Source of the DNA: Limnohabitans sp. 103DPR2
Lineage (GTDB): Bacteria; Pseudomonadota; Gammaproteobacteria; Burkholderiales; Burkholderiaceae_C
Direction of reading: 5' to 3'
DNA length: 64,000 bases
NCBI RefSeq assembly: GCF_001412575.1
Contig: NZ_CP011834.1
Span: forward strand, 2,418,001-2,482,000
Shown: piece by piece, positions 20,513-28,802 of the stretch
Position numbering within the stretch: the first letter of the stretch is position 1
How the letters are laid out: every line of letters starts with the position of its first letter
Notes under the pieces: model-generated
What the model saw: the letters and a program-made list of their open reading frames with translations, nothing else
Database searches by the model: none
Told to the model about the DNA's origin: nothing
Program-made: the position numbers and the translations under genes

Positions 20513-21385
20513 ATGAGCACACCCTTTGATGACATGGTCAATGCTTATCTGCAAGCTTTGAGCTCACCTGAGCCAAATCTTGCTATCGCGCCCATTTCAT
20601 CTCAAGCACCTGCAGAAGACGCCCCTTGCTGTCTGATTTGCGCCCCTCACCCCGATGACGAATCGCTGGTGGGTGGCTTGGCGCTTCGAATGCGACACCA
20701 AGAAGCTTGGCGAGTGGTCAACTTGTCCATCACGCTAGGCAGTCAAACGGATCGCAGACAAGCGCGCTGGCATGAAGCCCAAGCCGCTTGCAACTATTTG
20801 GGGTTTGATTTGGCCAGCCCCTTGGGAATTCAGGCGCATGCTTTTGAGAACATCACACTCCAAGCATTTGAGGCACAAAGTCCGCATTGGCTCAACTGCG
20901 TTGCCAATCTGGCCATTCAACTCCAAGTCTTCAAGCCGCGCATGATCATTGTTCCACATGCCATGGACGGCCACACCACCCATTGCGCAACCTATCATTT
21001 GTTGATGCAGGCTTTGCCTTTGGCCAAACTCACAGAAAGCTGTCACTTGTTGCTTTCTGAATATTGGAATACGCAACTCTCGCCTCGACTGATGCTGGCC
21101 TTGAGTCCCACTGAAGTGGGACAAATGATGACGGCAACTGCGATGCACACCGGCGAAGTGATGCGCAACCCTTACCACCGAAGCCTTCCAGCTTGGCTCA
21201 TCGACGGTGCTCGCAGAGGCGCAGAGCGTGTTGGCTTGCCTGGCCAAGCTGCAACAGGCATGACCATGGCTGCTTTGTATGGCTGGTTAATCTGGGATGG
21301 TTCGTTGCGAGAAGGGCCCAAGGCCTTGGTGAAGATTGGCGACACCATGCCAGATTTTTTATCGTCAACTTATCCTCCTAATTGA
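20513..21385 (+). CDS. PIG-L / LmbE family deacetylase
   Basis: A 290-residue zinc-dependent N-deacetylase-fold protein. The hallmark APHPDDES motif is at about residues 44-51 and a second metal/catalytic segment is VPHAMDGHTTHCAT at about 144-157. Family members remove acetyl groups from GlcNAc-containing compounds (GlcNAc-PI, mycothiol and bacillithiol precursors, glycopeptides); the substrate here is unknown. No signal peptide is seen. It is divergent from the binding protein and runs directly into the lipocalin gene, which suggests a shared envelope-related function. Confidence 0.85.
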   Translation: MSTPFDDMVNAYLQALSSPEPNLAIAPISSQAPAEDAPCCLICAPHPDDESLVGGLALRMRHQEAWRVVNLSITLGSQTDRRQARWHEAQAACNYLGFDLASPLGIQAHAFENITLQAFEAQSPHWLNCVANLAIQLQVFKPRMIIVPHAMDGHTTHCATYHLLMQALPLAKLTESCHLLLSEYWNTQLSPRLMLALSPTEVGQMMTATAMHTGEVMRNPYHRSLPAWLIDGARRGAERVGLPGQAATGMTMAALYGWLIWDGSLREGPKALVKIGDTMPDFLSSTYPPN

Positions 21386-21399
21386 CTTTGAGGCTTGAT

Positions 21400-21963
21400 G
21401 TGACAAAACAAATTGGTGTACTTTTTTTCAAGCATTTCTGTTGTTGCTTGATGGGTTTGAGTCTAGCCATTCCCATTGCGACACAGGCGGCCCAAGTGAA
21501 ATCAATTGACCAACTCGACATCAACCAATACATGGGGCCTTGGTATGAAATTGCCAAACTACCCAACTGGTTTCAACGCAATTGCGCTCAAAACACCAAA
21601 GCGACATACAAGCTGATCAACCCAGCAGAAATTCAAGTTCTCAATCAATGCCAAGCAGCCAATGGTGACATGATCCAAGCCTTGGGCATGGCCAGACCCC
21701 GCGCCAATGGCTTGCCAGCGCAGCTTGAAGTGCGCTTTGCGCCCAGTTGGCTGGGATGGATGCCCCTGGTCTGGGGAGATTACTGGGTGCTGGACTTAGA
21801 CCCGCAGTACCAACTTGCCGCAGTGGGCGATCCCAGTAAAAAATACCTCTGGATTTTGTCGCGCACCCCTCAAATTTCAGACGCTTCCTACAAGGCTTTG
21901 ACGCAACGGCTGTCTTTGATGGGTTTTGACGTCAGTCGACTCGAAAAAACAACGCAAAACTAA
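21400..21963 (+). CDS. lipocalin family protein (Blc-like)
   Basis: A small exported ligand-binding beta-barrel. The first lipocalin motif is YMGPWYEIAKLPNWFQRNC, followed by ATYKLINPAEIQVLNQC and LEVRFAPSWLG; the C-terminal motif YLWILSRTPQISDASYKAL matches bacterial Blc. The start is uncertain. GTG at 21400 has TTGAGG upstream and gives a hydrophobic leader ending near ATQAAQ, while a TTG at 21382 would overlap the PIG-L gene by 4 bases. Bacterial Blc proteins sit at the outer membrane and bind fatty acids or lysophospholipids. Three adjacent cysteines in the leader (CCC) could include a lipid-modified one, but no standard lipobox is clear. Confidence 0.85.
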   Translation: MTKQIGVLFFKHFCCCLMGLSLAIPIATQAAQVKSIDQLDINQYMGPWYEIAKLPNWFQRNCAQNTKATYKLINPAEIQVLNQCQAANGDMIQALGMARPRANGLPAQLEVRFAPSWLGWMPLVWGDYWVLDLDPQYQLAAVGDPSKKYLWILSRTPQISDASYKALTQRLSLMGFDVSRLEKTTQN

Positions 21964-22062
21964 GCAAACTTTGCCAGATGCGATAGCATGCCAATCGTGA
22001 AAAGTGATTGCAATTGATTGCACGCTTGCAGCAACTTACGCCATCCAACTTAGGAGACCTCA

Positions 22063-22428
22063 ATGAAAACTCGTTCAACCCTCACATTGATCGCCTCTTG
22101 CCTGACGCTGCTCAGTGCCAGTGCAGTATTTGCCCAAGCAGCAGATCCTGCCGTCAAAAAATCTGAGGCTGGCATTTGTCATGACAAATCTAGCACCAGT
22201 TATGGCACCACTAAGAAATTCGAAGCCTTTCCCAACATGGAAGCTTGCTTGAAAAGTGGTGGCCGTGCACCTGCCAATGCCGCAGTAGCCGAAGTTGTTG
22301 TCAAAAAGTCGGACAGCGGCATCTGCCACGACAAAAGCAGCGCCAGCTACGAAAAAACTCAGAAATTCACGCCCTTCAAATCACTTGACGAGTGCGTGAA
22401 GAGCGGCGGGACCTTGCCCAAGAAATAA
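22063..22428 (+). CDS. small exported protein with a duplicated GICHDKSS motif
   Basis: I do not recognise a named family. The 121-residue protein has a signal peptide ending VFAQA at about residue 26. Two copies of a roughly 36-residue unit follow (about 32-68 and 81-116): KKS..GICHDKSS.SY..T.KF..F.....C.KSGG. Each copy has two cysteines (39 and 62; 88 and 111), which could pair in the periplasm. A similar short Cys motif occurs, to my recollection, as an appendage in some secreted nuclease-like proteins, but no nuclease residues are present here. The ATG follows TTAGGAGACC, a good ribosome site. Confidence 0.8.
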   Translation: MKTRSTLTLIASCLTLLSASAVFAQAADPAVKKSEAGICHDKSSTSYGTTKKFEAFPNMEACLKSGGRAPANAAVAEVVVKKSDSGICHDKSSASYEKTQKFTPFKSLDECVKSGGTLPKK

Positions 22429-22484
22429 AGCGGGGCAATTGAAAATCTAGTGCGCATGCATGGCAGCATTTTGGGTCTGATGCC

Positions 22485-22811
22485 TTAGTTGCCAATCAAT
22501 TGGCACGGTGCCTTGATGTGACGGGCTTCACGCTGCTCGTCACAATGTTGGATGGCTTTGCGCTGCGCTACCGCAGATAATTTGACATAAATAGAGCACG
22601 CAAAGGCCATTTTGCTGTCGTCCGTTCGGCTATCAAAAGCAGCCGCACAATGTCCAAACTTTCCTAGATGCGGCTTGTTGGCGTTCCAACTCGTTTGCAA
22701 GGACATGGGCAACAATTCAGCTGCGATGCGTTGATGCTCTTCTGTAGCATTTACAACAGCAGGAATCCCTCCACCGATCAGTAGCGCAATACCAAAGACC
22801 TTTTGCCACAT
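22485..22811 (-). CDS. small exported protein of unknown function
   Basis: A 108-residue protein with a likely signal peptide (MWQKVFGIALLIGGGIPAVV, cleavage near VNA-TE). The mature part has four cysteines, in FGHCAAAF, FACSIYV, QHCDEQ and APCQL, compatible with two disulfides. No recognised domain. It lies 24 bp downstream of the NYN-domain gene on the same strand, and a GGAG-like site precedes its ATG, so it may be the second gene of that transcript. The distance between the two proteins' likely compartments makes a shared pathway unclear. Confidence 0.65.
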   Translation of the reverse strand: MWQKVFGIALLIGGGIPAVVNATEEHQRIAAELLPMSLQTSWNANKPHLGKFGHCAAAFDSRTDDSKMAFACSIYVKLSAVAQRKAIQHCDEQREARHIKAPCQLIGN

Positions 22812-22835
22812 GGTGTACTCCTTTTCGGGCCTTCG

Positions 22836-23750
22836 TTAAATAGGCTCTTCAATCGATGGAACAACCGGTTGCGTGCTTGGCGTTTGAACTGAATCTGCAG
22901 AGAGAGTGTCAAATGCAACGGCTCTGAAAATTTCACGGAGCATTTTTTTCTCGGGCAAGGAAAGCGCTCGCGTTAATCGATGGCGCATGCGGAGCAGCAA
23001 CTGGCGATCAACCTCTTGCGGAATTCCGCGATTGATGTGAAGCTCGTCGCGCAACTCTTCACGCTTATCTTCTGGCTCTTCTGCCCACCATGACTGAATC
23101 ACCTCGGTCATGGTCTGGCGAATCACTTCTGGGGCCTCAGGCACTGCATTGCCCTCCTTGGACACCACACCCTGGAGAATTTCGGCCAGTGCTTTGGGTT
23201 GAACCACAATACGCCGGTCGGCCTGCGACAACAAGCGACCCCATCCAGGATCAGTTTGGTGCAATTTAGGCATGTTGCGAGCGGCATCATCCGCCAGAAT
23301 GTGGACAAACATCCCCGTCAGCTGTGCGTTGTCAATCGCAGTCAACAAGCGTTCGTCGTCTGACGCCAACAGCACATGATCACAAGCACCGTGCTGGGCC
23401 AAACGGCTCAAATCTTGGCCCATGCTTTGGAGCAGTGACACGCCGCCATCGGCATCGTGCGACAGAACTCTGCGAACAATTTGACCGTCCACATCCAATG
23501 TCTCTTGATCTTCAGAGTACCAATAAATTCTTTGGACATCGAGGTCCAAACCTGCTTGTGACAACGCATCGCCCAAAAATTGGGACAAGCCCTGCCTGTT
23601 CACACTTTCCTGCTTGGATTTTGTTTGGGCATGCTGCGCTAGCCATGACAAATAGCGTGCATCAACGAGTGCAATACATCGTTGCGCAGGGTTATCTTGA
23701 TGTCTTCGATGGGCTTCTTTGGAAGCATGAGAAAAATAATCGCGTTTCAT
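22836..23750 (-). CDS. NYN/PIN-like domain protein
   Basis: A 304-residue cytoplasmic protein. The N-terminal half looks like a NYN (LabA-type PIN-fold) domain: CIALVDARYLSWLAQH with the first acidic residue, then DVQRIYWYSEDQE, and DHVLLASDDERLLTAIDNAQ with the typical second acidic pair. Proteins of this fold are often ribonucleases. The C-terminal half (from about 190) is helical and charged and has no fold I recognise. It starts at ATG 23750, 155 bp from the divergent PfkB kinase. RNase activity is inferred from the fold only. Confidence 0.75.
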   Translation of the reverse strand: MKRDYFSHASKEAHRRHQDNPAQRCIALVDARYLSWLAQHAQTKSKQESVNRQGLSQFLGDALSQAGLDLDVQRIYWYSEDQETLDVDGQIVRRVLSHDADGGVSLLQSMGQDLSRLAQHGACDHVLLASDDERLLTAIDNAQLTGMFVHILADDAARNMPKLHQTDPGWGRLLSQADRRIVVQPKALAEILQGVVSKEGNAVPEAPEVIRQTMTEVIQSWWAEEPEDKREELRDELHINRGIPQEVDRQLLLRMRHRLTRALSLPEKKMLREIFRAVAFDTLSADSVQTPSTQPVVPSIEEPI

Positions 23751-23905
23751 CGCAGGCTTGATCCCTAAAATAAGTCATAAAAGGACAAGCGCATCAGCTT
23801 GTCCACACGTAGCGGGTCTGCGAACCCATGAGTCTATTTTAACGATGCGAGCGCAGACAAAGGCATTAAACTTGGCTATTCTTTGATTTAGATCTACGCC
23901 CTTCC

Positions 23906-24910
23906 ATGTCCCACTACGATCTCTACGCCATTGGCAACGCCTTGGTCGACTCCGAATACGAAGTTTCTGACGCGCTGCTTCAAAAGATGGGCATCAGCAA
24001 GCGCCACATGACACTGATCGACACCCCCCGTCGCGCAGAGTTGTTGGCCCATGTCACCCACCTCCAACCCAGGCAAACTGGCGGCGGCTCTGCCGGCAAC
24101 ACGGTGGTGGCTTTGGCGCAATTGGGTGGCAAAGCTTTCTATTCCTGCAAAGTAGCGCACGACAATTTGGGCGATTTTTACGTCAAAGACCTTCAAGCCC
24201 AAGGCGTTGATACCAACCTCACGCACACACGCGCTTCGGAGGGACAAACCGGCAGCTGCATGGTCTTGGTCACCCCCGACGCTGAAAGAAGCATGTGCAC
24301 ATTTCTGGGGGTTTCAGCAGAACTGGACGACGCTGCCCTGCACGCCCAAGACATTGTCAAATCCAAGATTTATTACATGGAAGGCTACTTAGCTGCATCA
24401 CCTACAGGTTTGAGTGCAGCACTCAAAGGGCGACAGATTGCACGCGAAGCAGGCGTGGCCTTGGCGCTCACCCTCAGTGATGTCAGCATGATTCAATTTT
24501 GCAAAGCTGGCTTAGATGCCATGCTAGGTGATGGTGTTGATTATTTGTTCTGCAACCAAGAAGAAGCCCAGGTGTGGTGCGGCACCGAAGATCTGGAAAC
24601 TATTCGCAGCACTTTGAAGAAATTGGCCAAAATAATTTGCCTCACACGCGGTCCCGAAGGTTCCGAAGTATTGACGGCCGATCAGTCGTGGCATGTGCCA
24701 GCTGAAAAAGTCAAAGCCATTGACACCAACGGCGCTGGCGACATGTTTGCCGGTGCATTCTTGTATGCCGTCACGAGGGGCTACGCCCCCAATCAAGCTG
24801 CCACGCTGGGCAATCACGCTGCAGCCGCTGTGGCCAGCCAACATGGCAACCGTTTAACACTGGGACAACTCAGTGCCATCAAAGCTTACGCGCTTCCGCC
24901 TCTCAAATAA
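23906..24910 (+). CDS. PfkB-family sugar/nucleoside kinase (adenosine kinase-like)
   Basis: A 334-residue ribokinase-fold kinase. The first signature region is TGGGSAGNTVVALAQLGG and the second is DTNGAGDMFAGAFLYA, which carries the catalytic Asp and anion hole. SSU-type features such as YDLYAIGNALVDSEYEV place it with the adenosine kinase-like branch found widely in Proteobacteria. Whether the acceptor is adenosine, a sugar or another nucleoside cannot be settled here. Convergent with rmlC, 26 bp apart. Confidence 0.88.
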   Translation: MSHYDLYAIGNALVDSEYEVSDALLQKMGISKRHMTLIDTPRRAELLAHVTHLQPRQTGGGSAGNTVVALAQLGGKAFYSCKVAHDNLGDFYVKDLQAQGVDTNLTHTRASEGQTGSCMVLVTPDAERSMCTFLGVSAELDDAALHAQDIVKSKIYYMEGYLAASPTGLSAALKGRQIAREAGVALALTLSDVSMIQFCKAGLDAMLGDGVDYLFCNQEEAQVWCGTEDLETIRSTLKKLAKIICLTRGPEGSEVLTADQSWHVPAEKVKAIDTNGAGDMFAGAFLYAVTRGYAPNQAATLGNHAAAAVASQHGNRLTLGQLSAIKAYALPPLK

Positions 24911-24936
24911 AGAGACTCTCGCTTCATCGGCTTGAG

Positions 24937-25494
24937 TTAATAGGATTGTGCTTGTGATAGCGGCACAGCTGCCACATCTTTTGCAGCCAGCAAAGGCGTT
25001 TGAAGCCCCTCTGGCAAAGGCCATTCAATGCCGAGCGCGGGGTCACTCCACAAAAGGCTACGCTCGTGCTCTGGGTACCAGTAATCCGTAGTTTTGTACA
25101 AAAACTCGGCTGACTCACTCAGTACTAGGAAGCCATGCGCAAATCCGGGAGGCACCCACATTTGCTTTGCATTTGCGGCACTTAAATGACAGCCGGTCCA
25201 TTTTCCAAAATTTTCGGATGACTTGCGCATGTCAACAGCGACATCAAAAACTTCTCCATGGGTAACACGAACCAGTTTGCCTTGCGCATGTTCAATTTGG
25301 TAATGCAAGCCTCGCAAAACACCTTGCGCCGATCGGCTGTGATTGTCTTGTACAAATTGAACTTCTAGGCCAGTCACTTTGGCGAAATCGCGCGCATTGA
25401 AACTTTCAAAGAAAAAGCCACGTGCATCCCCAAATACTTGAGGCTGCAAAATCAAAACTTCCGGCAAATTGGTGGGCGTGACGGTATAGGGCAT
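24937..25494 (-). CDS. rfbC: dTDP-4-dehydrorhamnose 3,5-epimerase
   Basis: Epimerase of dTDP-L-rhamnose synthesis (RmlC), a cupin. The 185-residue protein has GVLRGLHYQIEHAQGKLVRV with the catalytic His, VWVPPGFAHGFLVLSE in the typical form, and WSDPALGIEWP. The start ATG at 25494 shares one base with the stop of rmlA (TGATG), so the two are translationally coupled. The TTG just upstream is not needed. rmlB and rmlD, the other two enzymes needed for dTDP-rhamnose, are not in this window. Confidence 0.95.
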   Translation of the reverse strand: MPYTVTPTNLPEVLILQPQVFGDARGFFFESFNARDFAKVTGLEVQFVQDNHSRSAQGVLRGLHYQIEHAQGKLVRVTHGEVFDVAVDMRKSSENFGKWTGCHLSAANAKQMWVPPGFAHGFLVLSESAEFLYKTTDYWYPEHERSLLWSDPALGIEWPLPEGLQTPLLAAKDVAAVPLSQAQSY

Positions 25495-26372
25495 CAATTT
25501 GCCTTTATCAGATTCAACAAATACTGACCGTAGCTGTTTTTAGCCAAAGGCGATGCCAACTTTTGAAGCTGCGCAGCATCAATCCATTTTTGGGCAAATG
25601 CTATTTCTTCTGGGCAAGCGACCATCAAACCTTGGCGCTTTTGAAGTGTTGCAATAAAGCCTGCAGCTTCCAGCAGACTGTCGTGCGTACCTGTGTCCAA
25701 CCAAGCATACCCCCTGCCCATGATTTCCACACTGAGTTGGTGGTGTTCAAGGTACCAACGGTTGACGTCGGTAATTTCCAATTCACCGCGCGCAGAGGGC
25801 TTGATGTTGGCTGCTATGTCACAGACTTGTGAATCGTAAAAATACAAACCCGTTACCGCGTAGTTGCTTTTAGGCTTCAAGGGTTTTTCTTCGATGCTCA
25901 GCGCTCGTTGCTGACCGTCAAACGCCACCACACCATAGCGTTCGGGATCGTGAACGTGATAAGCAAAAACACTGGCTCCTTTGGTTTGTGCATCAGCGCG
26001 CTGCATCAGTTTGACCAAGTCATGACCATAAAAAATGTTGTCACCCAATACCAAAGCACTCGGGTTTGCGCCCACAAATTCACGGCCAATGATGAATGCC
26101 TGTGCCAGGCCATCAGGACTTGGCTGAACTGCGTATTGAATGTTCATGCCCCATTGACTGCCGTCGCCCAACAACGCCGTAAACCGAGGTGTATCTTGCG
26201 GTGTACTGATCAACAGCACATCCTTGATGCCAGCCAACATCAGCGTTGTTAAGGGGTAATAGACCATAGGCTTGTCGTACACCGGCATCAACTGCTTGGA
26301 GACCGCTTGTGTCACGGGATACAGACGGGTACCCGACCCCCCTGCCAAAATAATGCCTTTGCGTGTATTCAT
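25494..26372 (-). CDS. rfbA: glucose-1-phosphate thymidylyltransferase
   Basis: RmlA makes dTDP-glucose from glucose 1-phosphate and dTTP, the entry step to dTDP-rhamnose for O-antigen or other surface glycans. From the ATG at 26372 it is 292 residues. It shows the nucleotidyltransferase signature [46 protein letters not shown] and the C-terminal [17 protein letters not shown]. An in-frame start at 26408 adds 12 residues outside the family pattern and is rejected. Divergent from the DEAD-box gene, 62 bp apart. Confidence 0.96.
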   Translation of the reverse strand: MNTRKGIILAGGSGTRLYPVTQAVSKQLMPVYDKPMVYYPLTTLMLAGIKDVLLISTPQDTPRFTALLGDGSQWGMNIQYAVQPSPDGLAQAFIIGREFVGANPSALVLGDNIFYGHDLVKLMQRADAQTKGASVFAYHVHDPERYGVVAFDGQQRALSIEEKPLKPKSNYAVTGLYFYDSQVCDIAANIKPSARGELEITDVNRWYLEHHQLSVEIMGRGYAWLDTGTHDSLLEAAGFIATLQKRQGLMVACPEEIAFAQKWIDAAQLQKLASPLAKNSYGQYLLNLIKAN

Positions 26373-26434
26373 AGTGCATGATTTTGCCACGCCCTGCTGG
26401 TATATCAAGCCATATGCACTTATGCTTGAGCTCT

Positions 26435-27697
26435 ATGTCTTTTAACGATCTGGGCCTTTCGCCCGAGCTGCTTCGCGCACTTAAACCCAAAACCTATCCA
26501 GCCCCAACCCCGGTTCAACAGGAATTCATTCCTGCAGCGCTCACCGGCCAGGACATCTGGGTCACTGCGCCCACAGGCTCTGGCAAAACAGTCGCCTATG
26601 CCTTGCCCCTGATTGAGAAGCTGACCCGGTCTGACCCTTCCCAAAGCATCCAAGAGGGAAGAAATCAAAGAGCACTTCAGTCCTTGGTTTTGGTTCCAAC
26701 CCGTGAATTGGCCATTCAAGTTGGACAAACTTTCATGAGTTTGTCGGCACATTTGGGCAAACTTTGCAAAGTCACGGTGGTTTTTGGTGGTGTTTCCATC
26801 AACCCCCAAATGATGGGCTTGCGAGGTGGCACTGACATTTTGATTGCCACGCCAGGTCGTCTACTGGACCTGCTGGATCACAATGCATTGAAACTTTCAC
26901 AAGTTCAAACGCTTGTATTGGACGAAGCCGACAAATTATTGGAACTGGGTTTTCAAGATGAGTTGGGCCAGATATTGGCGAAGTTGCCTCACAAACGACA
27001 GAATTTATTTTTGTCCGCCACGCGTCCCAATAGCATCGAATCCTTGGCGCAAAGTTTGTTGCACAACCCACTTGAAATTCAAATTGAAAGTACTACGCTC
27101 CAACCCGCTGTCATCGCACAGCGCGCCTTTTACACCGACACCCCTCAGCGTACTCAGTTGTTGAAGCACCTGATCAAAACAGACCATTTGAAACAACTGT
27201 TGGTTTTTGTGGCCACTCAACACAGCAGCGAAATTGTGGCGGCCAAACTTCGCGTCGCTGGCATTGCTGCAGAACCCTTTCATGGCCAATTAAGCCAAGG
27301 GAAACGTCAACAAGTGTTGGCCGACTTCAAAGCGCATCGTGTGAAAGTCGTCTTGGCAACCGATCTGGCTGCGCGCGGCCTGGACATTGAAAAATTACCC
27401 GCCGTGGTGAACTACGACCTGCCACGGTCGGCCGTCGACTACACACACAGAATTGGCCGCACGGGTCGTGCGGGTGAAGCAGGTTTGGCCATCAGCTTTG
27501 TATGCCCCGAAACACTGCACCATTGGAATTTGATAGAGAAAAGACACAACGTGAAACTCGCGCTTGAAACCATTCAAGGGTTCGAGGCAACGCAGGCAGT
27601 TCCAGAGCAAGGCTCTGCCAATGGCGGCATCAAAGGTAAACGCCCCAGCAAAAAAGACAAATTACGGCAAATGGCAGCCAGTGCCAAACCAAGTTAA
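26435..27697 (+). CDS. DEAD-box RNA helicase (RhlE-like, short form)
   Basis: A 420-residue ATP-dependent RNA helicase. In order: Q-motif region FNDLGLSPELLRAL and PTPVQQEFIP, motif I APTGSGKT, Ia PTRELA, Ib TPGRLLDL, II DEAD in VLDEADKLLELGF, III as SAT, motif V DLAARGLDIE and VI HRIGRTGRAG. The tail is a short basic GKRPSKKDKLRQMAAS. It differs from the 663-residue helicase at 36089 in lacking the RGG tail. The ATG at 26435 fits the family start; in-frame ATGs upstream are possible. Its stop overlaps the stop of uppS on the other strand. Confidence 0.93.
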   Translation: MSFNDLGLSPELLRALKPKTYPAPTPVQQEFIPAALTGQDIWVTAPTGSGKTVAYALPLIEKLTRSDPSQSIQEGRNQRALQSLVLVPTRELAIQVGQTFMSLSAHLGKLCKVTVVFGGVSINPQMMGLRGGTDILIATPGRLLDLLDHNALKLSQVQTLVLDEADKLLELGFQDELGQILAKLPHKRQNLFLSATRPNSIESLAQSLLHNPLEIQIESTTLQPAVIAQRAFYTDTPQRTQLLKHLIKTDHLKQLLVFVATQHSSEIVAAKLRVAGIAAEPFHGQLSQGKRQQVLADFKAHRVKVVLATDLAARGLDIEKLPAVVNYDLPRSAVDYTHRIGRTGRAGEAGLAISFVCPETLHHWNLIEKRHNVKLALETIQGFEATQAVPEQGSANGGIKGKRPSKKDKLRQMAASAKPS

Positions 27698-28404
27698 AAA
27701 GGTGCAGCTGACCCAAATCGACGATCGCGTTTGGAGAACCATTCCAGCGCTTCGCTAAATTGTTTCACTGAAAAGTCTGGCCACAAAACGTCAATGAAAA
27801 ACATTTCGGCATAAGCGGCCTGCCAAAGCATGAAATTGCTGATGCGAGACTCTCCCCCTGTTCGGATGAGCAAGTCCATTTCAGGCGCTTCCGCCGTGCT
27901 CAAGTGAGCCGCCAGTCCCTCTTCCGTCAGCGCCGCAAAGTTCAAGTCCGGGTTTTGAAGTTGCCAAGACTTTGCAGCCTGCACCATGTCCCAGCGTCCA
28001 CCATAGTTGGCCGCAACACGCAGCGTGATTTTTTCATTGTGCTGTGTTTGCAATTCAGCGTGCAGAATTAATTCTTGGAGCTCAGAACTGAATTTGGTTT
28101 TATCGCCAACAACCTTGAGCCTTACGCCATTGGCCTCCATCGCATCGACTTCTTTTTGCAAATAACTCGCAAACAGACTCATCAACACGGACACCTCTTC
28201 TTTTGGCCTGCGCCAATTCTCTGTGCTGAAAGCAAAAAGACTCAAATGGGGTATGTCTGCCCTGATACAAGCTTCGACAACGTCACGGACTTGCTTTGCA
28301 CCTGCGGCATGCCCCATCGCAGTCGGCAAAAAACGCTTTTTGGCCCAGCGTCGATTGCCATCCATGATGATGCCGATATGCCTTGGAGGCGATTGAGTCG
28401 TCAA
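27694..28404 (-). CDS. cis-prenyltransferase (undecaprenyl diphosphate synthase-like)
   Basis: A 236-residue isoprenyl diphosphate synthase of the UppS family. It shows HIGIIMDGNRRWAKKR with the catalytic Asp, FAFSTENWRRP, VAANYGGRWD and LLIRTGGESRISNFMLWQ with DVLWPDF. UppS builds the C55 carrier lipid for peptidoglycan and O-antigen. In most Burkholderiales the housekeeping copy lies in the frr-uppS-cdsA-dxr cluster; here it stands alone between a helicase and hns, so this may be a second copy. The DGNRRW form rather than DGNGRW is a small difference from E. coli. Product chain length is not predictable. Confidence 0.9.
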   Translation of the reverse strand: MTTQSPPRHIGIIMDGNRRWAKKRFLPTAMGHAAGAKQVRDVVEACIRADIPHLSLFAFSTENWRRPKEEVSVLMSLFASYLQKEVDAMEANGVRLKVVGDKTKFSSELQELILHAELQTQHNEKITLRVAANYGGRWDMVQAAKSWQLQNPDLNFAALTEEGLAAHLSTAEAPEMDLLIRTGGESRISNFMLWQAAYAEMFFIDVLWPDFSVKQFSEALEWFSKRDRRFGSAAPF

Positions 28405-28454
28405 ATTAATTTCTCTTGAAATATTTATTTCGATTTTACAAGTTTGGCGACATG

Positions 28455-28478
28455 AAAAAGGCCACCCAGGGTGGCCTT
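28455..28478 (-). terminator. rho-independent terminator after hns-like gene
   Basis: On the minus strand AAGGCCACCC pairs with GGGTGGCCTT and is followed by a T run. It begins about 22 bp after the H-NS-like stop, so it should end that short transcript. Confidence 0.88.
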
Positions 28479-28499
28479 CGTAACATCAATGGGTTTGAA

Positions 28500-28802
28500 T
28501 TACCCGATCAAGTAGGGAGAGCGCTCTTTGCCGTCAATCCATTTAGGTGCCTTGCCACGCCCTGTCCAAGTTTGACCTGAAACTGGATCGCGGTATTTAG
28601 GGGCAACCTTTGATCCTGTGCTACTTTTTTGCTTGGAAGCTCCGCGGCCTGATGGAAATACATCATGAACGGTCAATCCGAATTCAGAAACCAGTTGGCG
28701 CACTTGACGAACAGCTTCAGACAACTCATTTTCACGCGCTTGCGCAATCGCTTGCTCCAGAGCATCTCGCTGTTTAATCAATTCTTTGTATGAAGTGGTC
28801 AT
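28500..28802 (-). CDS. H-NS family nucleoid-associated protein
   Basis: A 100-residue H-NS-like DNA-binding protein. The N-terminal coiled-coil region (MTTSYKELIKQRDALEQAIA onward) serves dimerisation. The C-terminal DNA-binding domain carries YRDPVSGQTWTGRGKAPKWI, in which TGRGKAP matches the AT-hook-like Q/R-G-R loop that reads the minor groove. Betaproteobacteria usually carry several such genes; this one stands alone between its own terminator and an AT-rich upstream region that is a plausible self-regulation site. Confidence 0.94.
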   Translation of the reverse strand: MTTSYKELIKQRDALEQAIAQARENELSEAVRQVRQLVSEFGLTVHDVFPSGRGASKQKSSTGSKVAPKYRDPVSGQTWTGRGKAPKWIDGKERSPYLIG

